Of a stretch of DNA of 35,670 bases, positions 15,357-22,367 are shown piece after piece (the first letter of the stretch is position 1; each line of letters starts with the position of its first letter). A program made the translations under genes and the position numbers. Below the pieces are notes generated by a model. It ran no database searches, was not told where the DNA came from, and saw only the letters and a program-made list of their open reading frames with translations. Source of the stretch: Spirochaetaceae bacterium (lineage in GTDB: Bacteria; Spirochaetota; Spirochaetia; Treponematales; Rectinemataceae); contig JANXYQ010000126.1 in the NCBI GenBank assembly GCA_025355995.1, forward strand, positions 1 through 35,670, given 5' to 3'.

Positions 15357-16438
15357 CACTGTATCTTCAGGGTGGAGAGGGCCAGGATGGCGAAGAGCCC
15401 GCCGAGTATCCAGAAGCGGGTCACTACCTTGGTCTCCTTCCAGCCCCTGAGCTCGAAATGATGGTGTATGGGCGCCATCCTGAAGAGGCGCTTGCCCTTG
15501 GTCAATTTGAAGTACCCGACCTGGAGCACGTCCGAGAGGATCTCCATCATGAAGACTCCCCCGATGAGGAGGAGGAGGAGCTCCTTCTTCACGATTAGGG
15601 AGAGGACGCCGAGGACGCCCCCGAGGGCGAGGCTGCCGACGTCGCCCTTGAAGACCTCGGCGGGGTGGGCGTTGAACCACAGGAAGCCGACGCAGGCGCC
15701 GAGGAGGGCGAGGTTGAATACGGTGAGCTCGCCCGCGCCCTTGACGTTGGGGATATTGAGGTACGATGACCAGTCCGGCCTGCCCGTGATGTACGTGAGC
15801 ACGGAGAAGGCGATCAGCGCCATGATCGTCAAGCCCGTCGCGAGGCCGTCGAGGCCGTCCGCGATATTCACCGCGTTGGACCAGTACACGACATAGATGA
15901 TAGCGAAGGGCATCCAGGCCACCCCCAGGTTGAGGACGGGGTCCTTGAAGAAGGGCACGTAGAGCATGGTCGTGGCGGAGTTCTTGGGATCGTAGATGAG
16001 CAGGGCGACGGCCGAGGCCACGAGGGCCTGGGCGGCCAGCTTGACCCAGGCCGGGATGCCGTCCGAGTTATGGAGCTTGATCTTGAGCCAGTCGTCCACG
16101 AAGCCGATCGCGCCGAAGCCGACCAGGGAGCCGAGGGCGAGCCAGACGTAGAAGCTCCGGAGATCGGCCCAGAGGAGAACGGCTATCGCCACGGCGAGGA
16201 TGATCAGGATGCCGCCCATGGTCGGAGTCCCGGACTTGACGAGGTGGGACTCGGGGCCATCCGTCCGCACCGATTGCCCGAACTTGAGGCGGCGCAGCTT
16301 GTCGATGATCATCGGTCCGAGAAGGAAGGCGATGAGCAGGGCGGTCACGGCGGCATAGGCCGAGCGGAAGGTGAGGTACTTGAACACGTTGAGCGGCGAG
16401 AAGTATTGGACGAGCGACCTGAACAGCTCAAGGAACAT
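15356..16438 (-). CDS. mraY: Phospho-N-acetylmuramoyl-pentapeptide-transferase MraY
   Basis: MraY makes lipid I by moving phospho-MurNAc-pentapeptide from UDP to undecaprenyl phosphate in the inner membrane. The product has 360 residues with about ten membrane segments. Visible landmarks are KSGTPTMGGILI, FVDDWLKIK, the catalytic NAVNIADGLDGLATG, and the loop HHHFELRGWKETKVVTRFWI. The ATG lies 1 bp past the murF stop with GGGGAGG 6 nt upstream (within murF), which fixes the start. It is coupled to murF before it and ftsW after it. Confidence 0.98.
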   Translation of the reverse strand: MFLELFRSLVQYFSPLNVFKYLTFRSAYAAVTALLIAFLLGPMIIDKLRRLKFGQSVRTDGPESHLVKSGTPTMGGILIILAVAIAVLLWADLRSFYVWLALGSLVGFGAIGFVDDWLKIKLHNSDGIPAWVKLAAQALVASAVALLIYDPKNSATTMLYVPFFKDPVLNLGVAWMPFAIIYVVYWSNAVNIADGLDGLATGLTIMALIAFSVLTYITGRPDWSSYLNIPNVKGAGELTVFNLALLGACVGFLWFNAHPAEVFKGDVGSLALGGVLGVLSLIVKKELLLLLIGGVFMMEILSDVLQVGYFKLTKGKRLFRMAPIHHHFELRGWKETKVVTRFWILGGLFAILALSTLKIQ

Positions 16439-16439
16439 C

Positions 16440-17867
16440 CTATGCCTCCCCTTTGATGGGCGCGCCGAGCCCCGCGGCCAAGGCGTCCGCGACCCTCTCG
16501 AGGGCCATGCCCCGGGAACCCTTGAGGAGCGCGAGGTCGCCTGGGGCGATATAGCCCCTGACGGCGGCGAGCAGCCGGTCGAAATCCGTCTCGAAGACGA
16601 CGAGGCCCCGGAAGCCGGCGAGCCTGGCCGCGTCGAAAGCGGGCCTGGTCTCGGCACCGAAGAAGAAGAGCGCGTCGGCCTCGGATTTGCCCGCGGTTTC
16701 GCCCATCGCGCGATGCGCCGACTCGGAGTCGTTCCCGAGCTCGAGCATGGAGCCGAGGACGTATGCGCGCCGGCCCGGCCACTCGAGCGAATCGCAGAGG
16801 CCGATCGCGGCTTCCACGCTGTCCGGATTCGCGTTGTAGCAATCGCGCAGGATGGTGAAGCTGCCCCTGAGTATCTCGGAGCGGCCGAAGAGCGGCTTCA
16901 CCGAGGCCAGGCCGTCGGCGACGTCGGCGGCGGAGGCGCCGGCCCGCGAGGAGACGGCCGCCGCGCCGATCGCGTCGAGCAGGTTGTGCCGCCCCGGGAG
17001 GGGAAAGCGGAACGCGATCCCGTCCCAGGACAGATCGTAGCCCTCGAGGCCCAGGTTCCGCAGGACGCGGAGTCCGACCGTGCTCCTCGGCCCGAAATCC
17101 GAGACGTCGCCGCGGACGCCGGACCTCAAGAAGGCCTCGTAATCGTCGTCCTCCCAGACGAAGCCGGCCTGGCGGCCGTCGAACCGCGAGAAGATGGCCT
17201 TTTTTTCCTTGGCTATGGCGTCGCGCGAACCGAGAATTCCGATATGGGCGGTCCCGACGTTCATTATGATGGCGACGTCGGGTTCGTACACCGCGGCGAG
17301 CTCGCCCATCTCGCCCGCCCTGTTCATTCCCATCTCGAAGATCCCGGCCTCGTGCGAGTCGGTTATCGCGAACATGGACAGAGGCAGGCCGATGTCCGAA
17401 TTGAGGTTCCCGGGATTCGAGATTATCGAGCGCGAGCGGCCGAGGATGGCCGCGACGCATTCCTTGGTCGTCGTCTTGCCGCTCGAGCCGGTAATCCCGA
17501 TTCGTAGGAGGCGCGGGAATCGAGCGCGATGGGCGCGGGCGAGGGCTTGGAGCGCCGCCAGGGCGTCCGGCACGAAGACCAGCGCGGCGCCGCGCTCCGC
17601 GGCCAGCGCGGCGGTGGCCGCCTCCACGGCCGCCCGGCGATCGGACCTCGCGATCACGCAGGAAGCCCCGGCGCCTAGGGCGGCCTCGATATGCGCGTGG
17701 CCGTCGGTGCGTTCGCCGGGCAGAGCTACGAAAAGCGAGCCCCGCCGGGCGGCGCGCGAGTCTACGACCACCGAGCCGATCTCCGCGGCGCCATCGCCGA
17801 CGAGCTCTCCCCCCGCGAGGGCCGACGCCTCCGCGGCGGAGAACAGGGAAGCCGTCCGCTCACTCAC
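16440..17867 (-). CDS. murF: UDP-MurNAc-tripeptide--D-Ala-D-Ala ligase MurF
   Basis: MurF adds D-Ala-D-Ala to the UDP-MurNAc-tripeptide in the cytoplasm, giving the MraY substrate. The product has 475 residues. The N-terminal domain (DSRAARRGSLFVALPG) is followed by the ATP-binding loop GITGSSGKTTTKE (about 124-136), NPGNLNSDIGLPLS and EMGMNRAGEMGELA, then the ligase C domain with NPDSVEAAI. It overlaps ftsL by 8 bp. No murE, murD, murG or murC lies in this cluster. Confidence 0.97.
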   Translation of the reverse strand: MSERTASLFSAAEASALAGGELVGDGAAEIGSVVVDSRAARRGSLFVALPGERTDGHAHIEAALGAGASCVIARSDRRAAVEAATAALAAERGAALVFVPDALAALQALARAHRARFPRLLRIGITGSSGKTTTKECVAAILGRSRSIISNPGNLNSDIGLPLSMFAITDSHEAGIFEMGMNRAGEMGELAAVYEPDVAIIMNVGTAHIGILGSRDAIAKEKKAIFSRFDGRQAGFVWEDDDYEAFLRSGVRGDVSDFGPRSTVGLRVLRNLGLEGYDLSWDGIAFRFPLPGRHNLLDAIGAAAVSSRAGASAADVADGLASVKPLFGRSEILRGSFTILRDCYNANPDSVEAAIGLCDSLEWPGRRAYVLGSMLELGNDSESAHRAMGETAGKSEADALFFFGAETRPAFDAARLAGFRGLVVFETDFDRLLAAVRGYIAPGDLALLKGSRGMALERVADALAAGLGAPIKGEA

Positions 17868-18150
17868 CGGCGCGACCCTTGGCTGCGCCGGGTAGCAGCA
17901 CGCGGACCCGGCGCTCGGGGCCGGCTTTCTGGAAATCGAGGCTCTCCGCGAGGGCGGCCGCCCTCTCCCTGCTCGACAGCACCCGGATGCCCGCCTCGAG
18001 CTTGCGATTCTCCTGCACCCAGGATTCCTGCGAGGACTCCAGCCGCCTCGCCTCGGCAGCGAGCGCGTCGAAGCGGCCCGCCTGCCATGCTACGGCCAGG
18101 AGGAAGAGGGGGATGGAGAGTATCAGCGCGAATAAGGCTACGCGTTTCAT
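17860..18150 (-). CDS. ftsL: Cell division protein FtsL (small bitopic coiled-coil protein)
   Basis: The product has 96 residues: a short basic end (MKRV), one membrane segment (about residues 5-26), and a predicted coiled coil rich in Ala, Glu, Arg and Leu (AAEARRLESSQESWVQENRK). This is the FtsL/DivIC layout; sequence alone is weak in this family, so the call relies on topology plus the conserved position between rsmH and the Mur gene. It overlaps rsmH by 4 bp and murF by 8 bp. Confidence 0.82.
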   Translation of the reverse strand: MKRVALFALILSIPLFLLAVAWQAGRFDALAAEARRLESSQESWVQENRKLEAGIRVLSSRERAAALAESLDFQKAGPERRVRVLLPGAAKGRAGE

Positions 18151-19220
18151 CCGAGCATCCTTGCGGCCGGGTCGCCGACTCGTGCGCCGCCGTCCTCGCC
18201 CTTCTTACGAGCGATGCGGAGCTTGGCGCTTCGAGAGGCGGGATTGCGAGCCGTTTCCTCGGCGCTCGGCTCCACGGGCTTTTTCGTGACGAGCTCGAGC
18301 GGGAAGGGCGACGCCCCGTCCTTGCCTACAGGTATCGGAGAATTCGAAAACGGCGACGAGCCCCTGTCGAAGGGCGCCTGCCCCGGGGACGCCCGGCGCC
18401 CGGCGAGCTCGCGCAGCACGTTCTTCGCCACCCGATCCTCCAGGGAGTGGAAGGAGATGACCGCCAGCGTCCCTTCGGGAGCCATGAGGGCCACCGCCCG
18501 GCGGATGCCTCGCTCCGCCCTTCCGAGCTCGTCGTTCACGGCGATGCGGAGGGCCTGGAAGGTCCTCGTGGCGGGATGCAGGCGGCCGTGTCGATAAGCC
18601 TCCGGCACGGCGTTCCAGACGAGCTCGGCGAGGGCGCCCGTAGTCGTGACGCCCCCCTTCCGCCTCGCCTCCACCACCGCCCTGGCGATTCGCCGCGACA
18701 TCCTCTCCTCGCCGTACTCGTAGATGATGCGGGCGATCTCCTCCTCGCCTTCCTCGGCCAGGAGGCGGGCGGCGCTCCTCGGCGCGTCGGGGGAGAGCCT
18801 CATGTCGAGCTCCTCGTCCCTGCCGTGGCCGAAGCCCCGTCCCGACTCGGCGAAGTGGTACATGGAGATGCCCAGGTCGAAGAGGACCAGCGAAGGCGCC
18901 AAGGAGGCGCCTTCGCCAGGATCCGCCCCGAAGTCCAGGCCCTGATTATCCCAATCGGCCAGCACCTCGTCGAAGTAGCCGAGCCGAAAGCTCACCCGAC
19001 CCGCGTAGGGCGACAGACGTTCCCGCGCCTTCGCCTGAATGGCGGGGTCCGCGTCGATCCCGACGTAGCTGATGCCCGGATAGCGCGCGAGGAAGGCCAT
19101 CGCGTGGCCTCCCTCCCCCAGCGTGCAATCGAGCATCAGCGCGTCGTCCCGACGGGGCACGAGGTAGGCGAGCAGCTCCTCGAGCATGACGGGCGTGTGG
19201 GCGATCCCGGCCATGGCCAT
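18147..19220 (-). CDS. rsmH: 16S rRNA (cytosine-1402 N4)-methyltransferase RsmH (MraW)
   Basis: RsmH methylates the N4 of C1402 in the ribosomal P-site region. The product has 357 residues. Motifs are HTPVMLEELLAYL, the SAM loop MLDCTLGEGGHA (about 29-40), YVGIDADP, LFDLGIS followed by the spirochaete-like MYHFAESGRGFGHGRDEELD, RTFQALRIAVNDEL, and FHSLEDRVAKNVLRE near the C-terminus. There is extra low-complexity sequence after that motif. It lies 7 bp downstream of mraZ and overlaps ftsL by 4 bp. Confidence 0.97.
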   Translation of the reverse strand: MAMAGIAHTPVMLEELLAYLVPRRDDALMLDCTLGEGGHAMAFLARYPGISYVGIDADPAIQAKARERLSPYAGRVSFRLGYFDEVLADWDNQGLDFGADPGEGASLAPSLVLFDLGISMYHFAESGRGFGHGRDEELDMRLSPDAPRSAARLLAEEGEEEIARIIYEYGEERMSRRIARAVVEARRKGGVTTTGALAELVWNAVPEAYRHGRLHPATRTFQALRIAVNDELGRAERGIRRAVALMAPEGTLAVISFHSLEDRVAKNVLRELAGRRASPGQAPFDRGSSPFSNSPIPVGKDGASPFPLELVTKKPVEPSAEETARNPASRSAKLRIARKKGEDGGARVGDPAARMLG

Positions 19221-19227
19221 CCCGACG

Positions 19228-19671
19228 CTAGAGCGTCAGGCCTCCCAGTTCTTCGGCCGCGGCCAGGAATTCAGACTCATTATCCTCGAGATACTTGCGA
19301 TAGGACTCCCCATCCCAAATTTCGATGTACTTCGAGATGCCCAGGATCACGCATTCCTTGCCGAGCCCGGCGAACTCGCGGAGGCTCTGCGGAATCGCGA
19401 TCCGCCCCAGCTTGTCGACCTCGACTTCCTGCGCGGGGGCGATGATCCGCCTCTGGACGAGTCGGGCGCGCGCCGCGAAAAGGCTCGTCGATTCCATGAG
19501 CTTCCTGGAAAGGGCAGTCCACTCTTCGGGCGGGAAGAGCCAGAGGCAGTTATCCACTCCTTGGGTCAGGACGAATTCATTTCCCGGAAGCTCTCCCCGG
19601 AGTTTCGCTGGGAGAGAAATTCGCCCTTTTTCGTCCAGGGTGTTCCTGAACTCGCCCGTTAGTAGATTCAT
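19228..19671 (-). CDS. mraZ: Transcriptional regulator MraZ
   Basis: MraZ is a ring-shaped AbrB-fold DNA-binding protein that controls its own division cluster. It has about 147 residues with the two expected repeats: TGEFRNTLDEKGRISLPAKL at the N-terminus and VEVDKLGRIAIPQSLREFAG in the middle, ending ISKYIEIWDGESY and a short tail. A GTG codon two codons upstream, 4 nt after AGGA, is an alternative start. It is the first gene of the long minus-strand series, and its operator-like repeats lie directly before it. Confidence 0.95.
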   Translation of the reverse strand: MNLLTGEFRNTLDEKGRISLPAKLRGELPGNEFVLTQGVDNCLWLFPPEEWTALSRKLMESTSLFAARARLVQRRIIAPAQEVEVDKLGRIAIPQSLREFAGLGKECVILGISKYIEIWDGESYRKYLEDNESEFLAAAEELGGLTL

Positions 19672-19707
19672 TCCCACTAGTTCCTATATTTTACCACTTT
19701 TTCCCAC
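19672..19707 (-). promoter_or_regulatory. MraZ-box-like repeats (autoregulatory operator)
   Basis: On the minus strand, GTGGGA (19702-19707) and GTGGTA (19692-19697) are separated by AAAA, a 10-bp period. A third GTGGGA (19672-19677) lies exactly two periods further, touching the mraZ start codon. Repeats of the GTGGG type on one helical face are known MraZ targets upstream of mraZ in many bacteria. Binding here is inferred. Confidence 0.7.
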
Positions 19708-19713
19708 CACAAA

Positions 19714-19744
19714 CTTATACTACTTCGCCCCGGTAAACTGTCAA
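19714..19744 (-). promoter_or_regulatory. Sigma70-like promoter of the division cluster
   Basis: A perfect -35 TTGACA (19739-19744) is followed by TATAAG (19714-19719) at a spacing of 19 nt; the overlapping AGTATA at 17 nt is a poorer -10 match. Transcription would begin near 19706, within the first MraZ box, so MraZ bound there should block or modulate initiation. Confidence 0.65.
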
Positions 19745-19818
19745 CGAAGCTAAATTCAAAAAGGCTCGACAGAACCACTATTTATGATTCAAAGACTAGA
19801 CACCTGTGTAGGTAGTGG

Positions 19819-20040
19819 ATGGTTTCTACGGATAAGAAACCTAAAGACGACAAATTAGATAAATTTGATTCATATATAGAAGGAATGCAGCAGTACTCCG
19901 CCGTGGCCCTGCATGGCGGGCGTACTGCGGGTACTGAATGCTGCGGAATAATGAGCCTTCTGTCTATCGATCCGAGCGCGGACCGCTTTGGGCATACTTA
20001 CATAATTGCTTGTCGGAGGTATAAAATCCGATCGAAATGA
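19819..20040 (+). CDS. Doubtful 73-residue ORF
   Basis: The ORF begins MVSTDKKPKDDKLDKFDSYI and ends CRRYKIRSK, with its stop overlapping the ATG of the next ORF. The ribosome site (AGGTAGTGG, directly before the ATG) is poor. The first third uses AT-rich codons unlike its neighbours (AAA, TTA, TTT, TCA), and the middle coincides with a strong inverted repeat. It could be a real small gene of foreign origin, a decayed remnant, or chance. No family is recognised. Confidence 0.25.
   Translation: MVSTDKKPKDDKLDKFDSYIEGMQQYSAVALHGGRTAGTECCGIMSLLSIDPSADRFGHTYIIACRRYKIRSK
19890..19928. repeat. 39-bp interrupted inverted repeat
   Basis: The outer arms gcagtac / gtactgc pair over 7 bp and the inner arms ccgcc / ggcgg over 5 bp, with small internal bulges (1 and 2 nt) and a 12-nt loop. 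It could fold as an RNA hairpin or act as a protein-binding palindrome. No T-run follows on either side, so a terminator is unlikely. Confidence 0.5.
19997..20025 (+). promoter_or_regulatory. Sigma70-like promoter placed for a near-leaderless transcript
   Basis: CTTACA (4 of 6 to the -35 consensus), 17 nt, then TATAAA (5 of 6 to the -10 consensus). The start of transcription should fall about 3-5 nt before the ATG at 20037, which has no usable Shine-Dalgarno (the GGAGG at 20015-20019 is too far). Confidence 0.5.
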
Positions 20041-20306
20041 CGGTCGACGAATACTATATCGTGTATCCCGACGGCGAGAGCCAGGAGCTCGAGGCTCCCC
20101 TGCGAATCGACTCACTAGTCGACCTAAACGGCCGAACCCTTGCCCTACCCCTGCCGAGTCCCCGCGTCATCGCCTACCGGGTCACCAAGATTCGGCACAC
20201 TGAGGAGCGGGGCTGCCATTCGGTATTCCATTACGTCGAGCTGGTTCCCGCTCGCGAGCTCCTGTCCTATTCGTCCTCGCCGGGCTGGCCTTCCGGAAAT
20301 AGGTAG
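20037..20306 (+). CDS. Conserved-looking small protein of unknown function
   Basis: An 89-residue product with typical high-GC codon use. It reads like a small folded cytoplasmic protein with no signal or membrane segment: MTVDEYYIVYPDGESQ, then a core with SPRVIAYRVTKIRHTEERGC and FHYVELVPARELL. No family is recognised. An in-frame stop 15 bp upstream fixes the ATG as the start. The last 40 bp overlap, tail to tail, the end of the ComFB-domain gene on the other strand. A near-leaderless promoter lies directly before it. Confidence 0.6.
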   Translation: MTVDEYYIVYPDGESQELEAPLRIDSLVDLNGRTLALPLPSPRVIAYRVTKIRHTEERGCHSVFHYVELVPARELLSYSSSPGWPSGNR

Positions 20307-20983
20307 AGATCGGGAACCTTGTGCACCCTCTGGAGCGAAAAATCCAGTCGGGGATTGCGTTCCGGCGCGATATCCATCTCCAGGTAATGCGAGAGGCTCT
20401 CGAGGCCCGGCACGTCGACCTTGACCTCGAATACGAATTTCCTCTCGCCGTCCTTTGGGGAGGCGTCCTGGTGCCGGGGCCAGAAAATGAAGGTACCCCC
20501 GGTGGCGCCCGCCAGCACGAAGGGATTCTGCCAATTCGGATCCACCATATCGGCGTCCGCGCCTTCCGAGAGGAGCCGCACGGCCCCCTCTCCCAAGGGC
20601 GCGAAGGTGCGGCCGTCGAAAACCCTGCCCATGATCGTCGGGAAATTGTAAACGGGCCCCTTGTGCTCCTCGTCCAGGGCCTTGCCCGCGAGATGATCCG
20701 AGGTGGGCCTAGGAGCGTGCGAGACCTTCCCCCAGCCCTCTTTTACGAGGGAAATGAGGTCCGCCTGGCGCTGGACCTTCTCGAGGCCTTCCATCTCGCT
20801 GTAGGCGAGGCCGCGGCTCGAAACTATATATTCAGGCTTGACCCTATTGAGCACGTAGCACTCGACATCTAGCTTGCACTGGTCGCAGGTGCAGTAGCCC
20901 AGGCGCTTCTCTTTATCCTCGCGATCGAAGAGCTCTTCCACCATGACCTTGACCGCGTCTTCCATGATGTTGCGGATCTCCAT
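20267..20983 (-). CDS. ComFB-domain protein with an extra C-terminal domain
   Basis: The product has 238 residues. The first ~80 form a ComFB domain: NIMEDAVKVMVEELF, four Cys at 31, 33, 36 and 42 in CTCDQCKLDVEC that probably hold zinc, and VLNRVKPEYIVSSRGLAY. ComFB proteins of cyanobacteria and Bacillus have been reported to bind cyclic dinucleotides. After a linker, residues ~113-230 (NFPTIMGRVFDGRTFAPLGE...FIFWPRHQD...DLYLFPEG) look like an all-beta domain resembling carboxypeptidase-regulatory/transthyretin-like folds; that resemblance is by eye. GAGGAGG stands before the ATG. It follows the HD gene after 59 bp, probably on one message. It has no signal peptide, so it should be cytoplasmic. 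Confidence 0.82.
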   Translation of the reverse strand: MEIRNIMEDAVKVMVEELFDREDKEKRLGYCTCDQCKLDVECYVLNRVKPEYIVSSRGLAYSEMEGLEKVQRQADLISLVKEGWGKVSHAPRPTSDHLAGKALDEEHKGPVYNFPTIMGRVFDGRTFAPLGEGAVRLLSEGADADMVDPNWQNPFVLAGATGGTFIFWPRHQDASPKDGERKFVFEVKVDVPGLESLSHYLEMDIAPERNPRLDFSLQRVHKVPDLYLFPEGQPGEDE

Positions 20984-21042
20984 CGCGCAGCCTCCTCATC
21001 CGTAGTAGTGTAACCATTTCGGCGAGTTCCGCAACACTCGGC

Positions 21043-22311
21043 CTAGCCGAGCAAATCCAGGGCCGCCGCCGCGAGGCGGTCGGAAGCCTCCCTCGCGAAG
21101 ACCCGGATCCTCCTCAAGGAGCGAGCGAAGCCGGCGACGACCGGCGGAGTGAAGACGGTAGGGCTCTCGGAGAAGGGCATGGCCCGCCCATCCACTCGGC
21201 GCGTATCCTCGCGCATGACCGGGAGGTCGGTCTCGAAGGACACGCCCTCGGGAACGTCGATGACCAGGTCGATGCCCCCGACCCTCCCGCCCGCCTCGGC
21301 GGCGAGGGCCTCCTCGAGCTTGAGCCTCGAGCCCAGGTCGAGAAGGCTCGCGTGGCGCGGATCGCCCGCGTCGAAGGGCAGATCGAGGACGGCGCCGTAG
21401 ATCCTCCCCTCGAAGACAGCCTCCGCCAGGGCGAAGGGCGCGAAGGGGATGGCCCGGAGCTTGGCGTAGAAGCCGTCGTCGTCGAGTCCGTAGAGATCCG
21501 CGGGAACCAGAGCCCCCTCGTTGAGGGCGAGGAGGACCGCCTTCTTGATCATGGCCGTCGCGGAGCGGACGCCCTTGTGCCAGTAGACCGAGCGGTACAT
21601 GAGGTACTTGGAGAAAAGGAGGCCCTCCACGCTCATCAGTCCCCGCTCCTCGATGGCGAGGGCGTCCCCGGGCCCGACGGCCAGGCGCTGCAGGATGAAG
21701 TCGCTGTCCTGTATCCCGTAGGGAACGCCGCAGAAGAAGGCGTCGCGGTTGAGGTAATCGAGCTTGTCCGGATCGAGGACCCCCGACAGGAGGCCGCGGA
21801 AAAAGCGGATTTCCCGGTCGCCCCCGTCGTCGGCCCTCTTGTCGACGATGGCCGCGGAGGCGACGGGGTCTGCTCCCGCAGCTCGGGCGAGGCCGCTCAG
21901 CGGCTCGGACAGGAGCTCCTTCGCGGTCAACGCCTCGTGCTCCTCGAGGGGCAGCTCTTTCAGGGAATGCGCATAGGGGAAATGGCCCAGGTCGTGGCAG
22001 AGCGCCGCCACCAAGTAGGACTGCAATCCCTCCAGCGAGCAGAAGTCCAGCTGCCCCTTGGCCGCGAGGGCCCAGGCGAGGCGGCGCGCCATATGAAAAA
22101 CGCCGATCGAATGGGCTCGCCGGGTATGCGTGGCTCCGGGATAGACGAGGAAGGCCGGCCCGAGCTGCTTGATGCGCCCGAGCTTGGAGAAGGGAGGGGA
22201 GTAGGCGAGGCGCTCGAGGGCGGGGCTCAGGAAGATATTGCCCCATAGCGGATCCCGGATGGGCTCGGTGAAGGCCGAGGAGAGGAACCGGAGGAGGTCG
22301 GGCGAGCTCAC
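21043..22311 (-). CDS. HD-domain phosphohydrolase of the dNTPase-like family (COG1078 type)
   Basis: The product has about 422 residues. The metal-binding HD residues are visible: His in THTRRAHSIGVFHMARRL (about 67), the HD pair in ALCHDLGHFPYAHSLKE (about 106-107) and the later Asp in GVLDPDKLDYLNRDAFF. The pattern R-x-x-HS, HDLGH and LDYLxRD is that of SAMHD1/YdhJ-type enzymes that hydrolyse dNTPs or related nucleotides; the substrate here is unknown. The start is a GTG 8 nt after GAGGAGG. An upstream ATG lacks a ribosome site and would add an implausible N-terminus. The ComFB-domain gene follows. Confidence 0.88.
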   Translation of the reverse strand: MSSPDLLRFLSSAFTEPIRDPLWGNIFLSPALERLAYSPPFSKLGRIKQLGPAFLVYPGATHTRRAHSIGVFHMARRLAWALAAKGQLDFCSLEGLQSYLVAALCHDLGHFPYAHSLKELPLEEHEALTAKELLSEPLSGLARAAGADPVASAAIVDKRADDGGDREIRFFRGLLSGVLDPDKLDYLNRDAFFCGVPYGIQDSDFILQRLAVGPGDALAIEERGLMSVEGLLFSKYLMYRSVYWHKGVRSATAMIKKAVLLALNEGALVPADLYGLDDDGFYAKLRAIPFAPFALAEAVFEGRIYGAVLDLPFDAGDPRHASLLDLGSRLKLEEALAAEAGGRVGGIDLVIDVPEGVSFETDLPVMREDTRRVDGRAMPFSESPTVFTPPVVAGFARSLRRIRVFAREASDRLAAAALDLLG

Positions 22312-22328
22312 GGCGAGATCCTCCTCAT

Positions 22329-22359
22329 TTGACCTGTCCGCGCATATATGATACATATT
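22329..22359 (+). promoter_or_regulatory. Candidate promoter of the lipoprotein gene
   Basis: TTGACC (5 of 6 to the -35 consensus) at 22329-22334 is followed by TACATA at 17 nt (3 of 6) or CATATT at 19 nt (4 of 6). Either -10 ends 8-10 nt before the ATG at 22368, which lacks a Shine-Dalgarno. The AT-rich patch (about 22340-22365) between the divergent genes supports a promoter, but the -10 is weak. Confidence 0.35.
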
Positions 22360-22367
22360 TACACGAA

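Larger units (their letters stand above)
19745..20036. other. Lower-GC intergenic stretch between the division cluster and the accessory region
   Basis: This stretch, especially 19745-19885, is clearly more AT-rich than the flanks and has no convincing gene. It contains a 7-bp hairpin (ggtttct / agaaacc, 19821-19841), the 39-bp interrupted inverted repeat at 19890-19928, a doubtful small ORF, and the promoter of the next plus-strand gene. No tRNA, 6S, tmRNA or RNase P fold was recognised. Confidence 0.5.

Noticed and set aside
22335-22365. A dif-like site in the AT-rich patch around gcgcatatatgatacatattt
   Set aside because: The left arm faintly resembles gcgcataa, but the right arm and the 6-bp central spacing do not match; a divergent promoter region explains the patch better.
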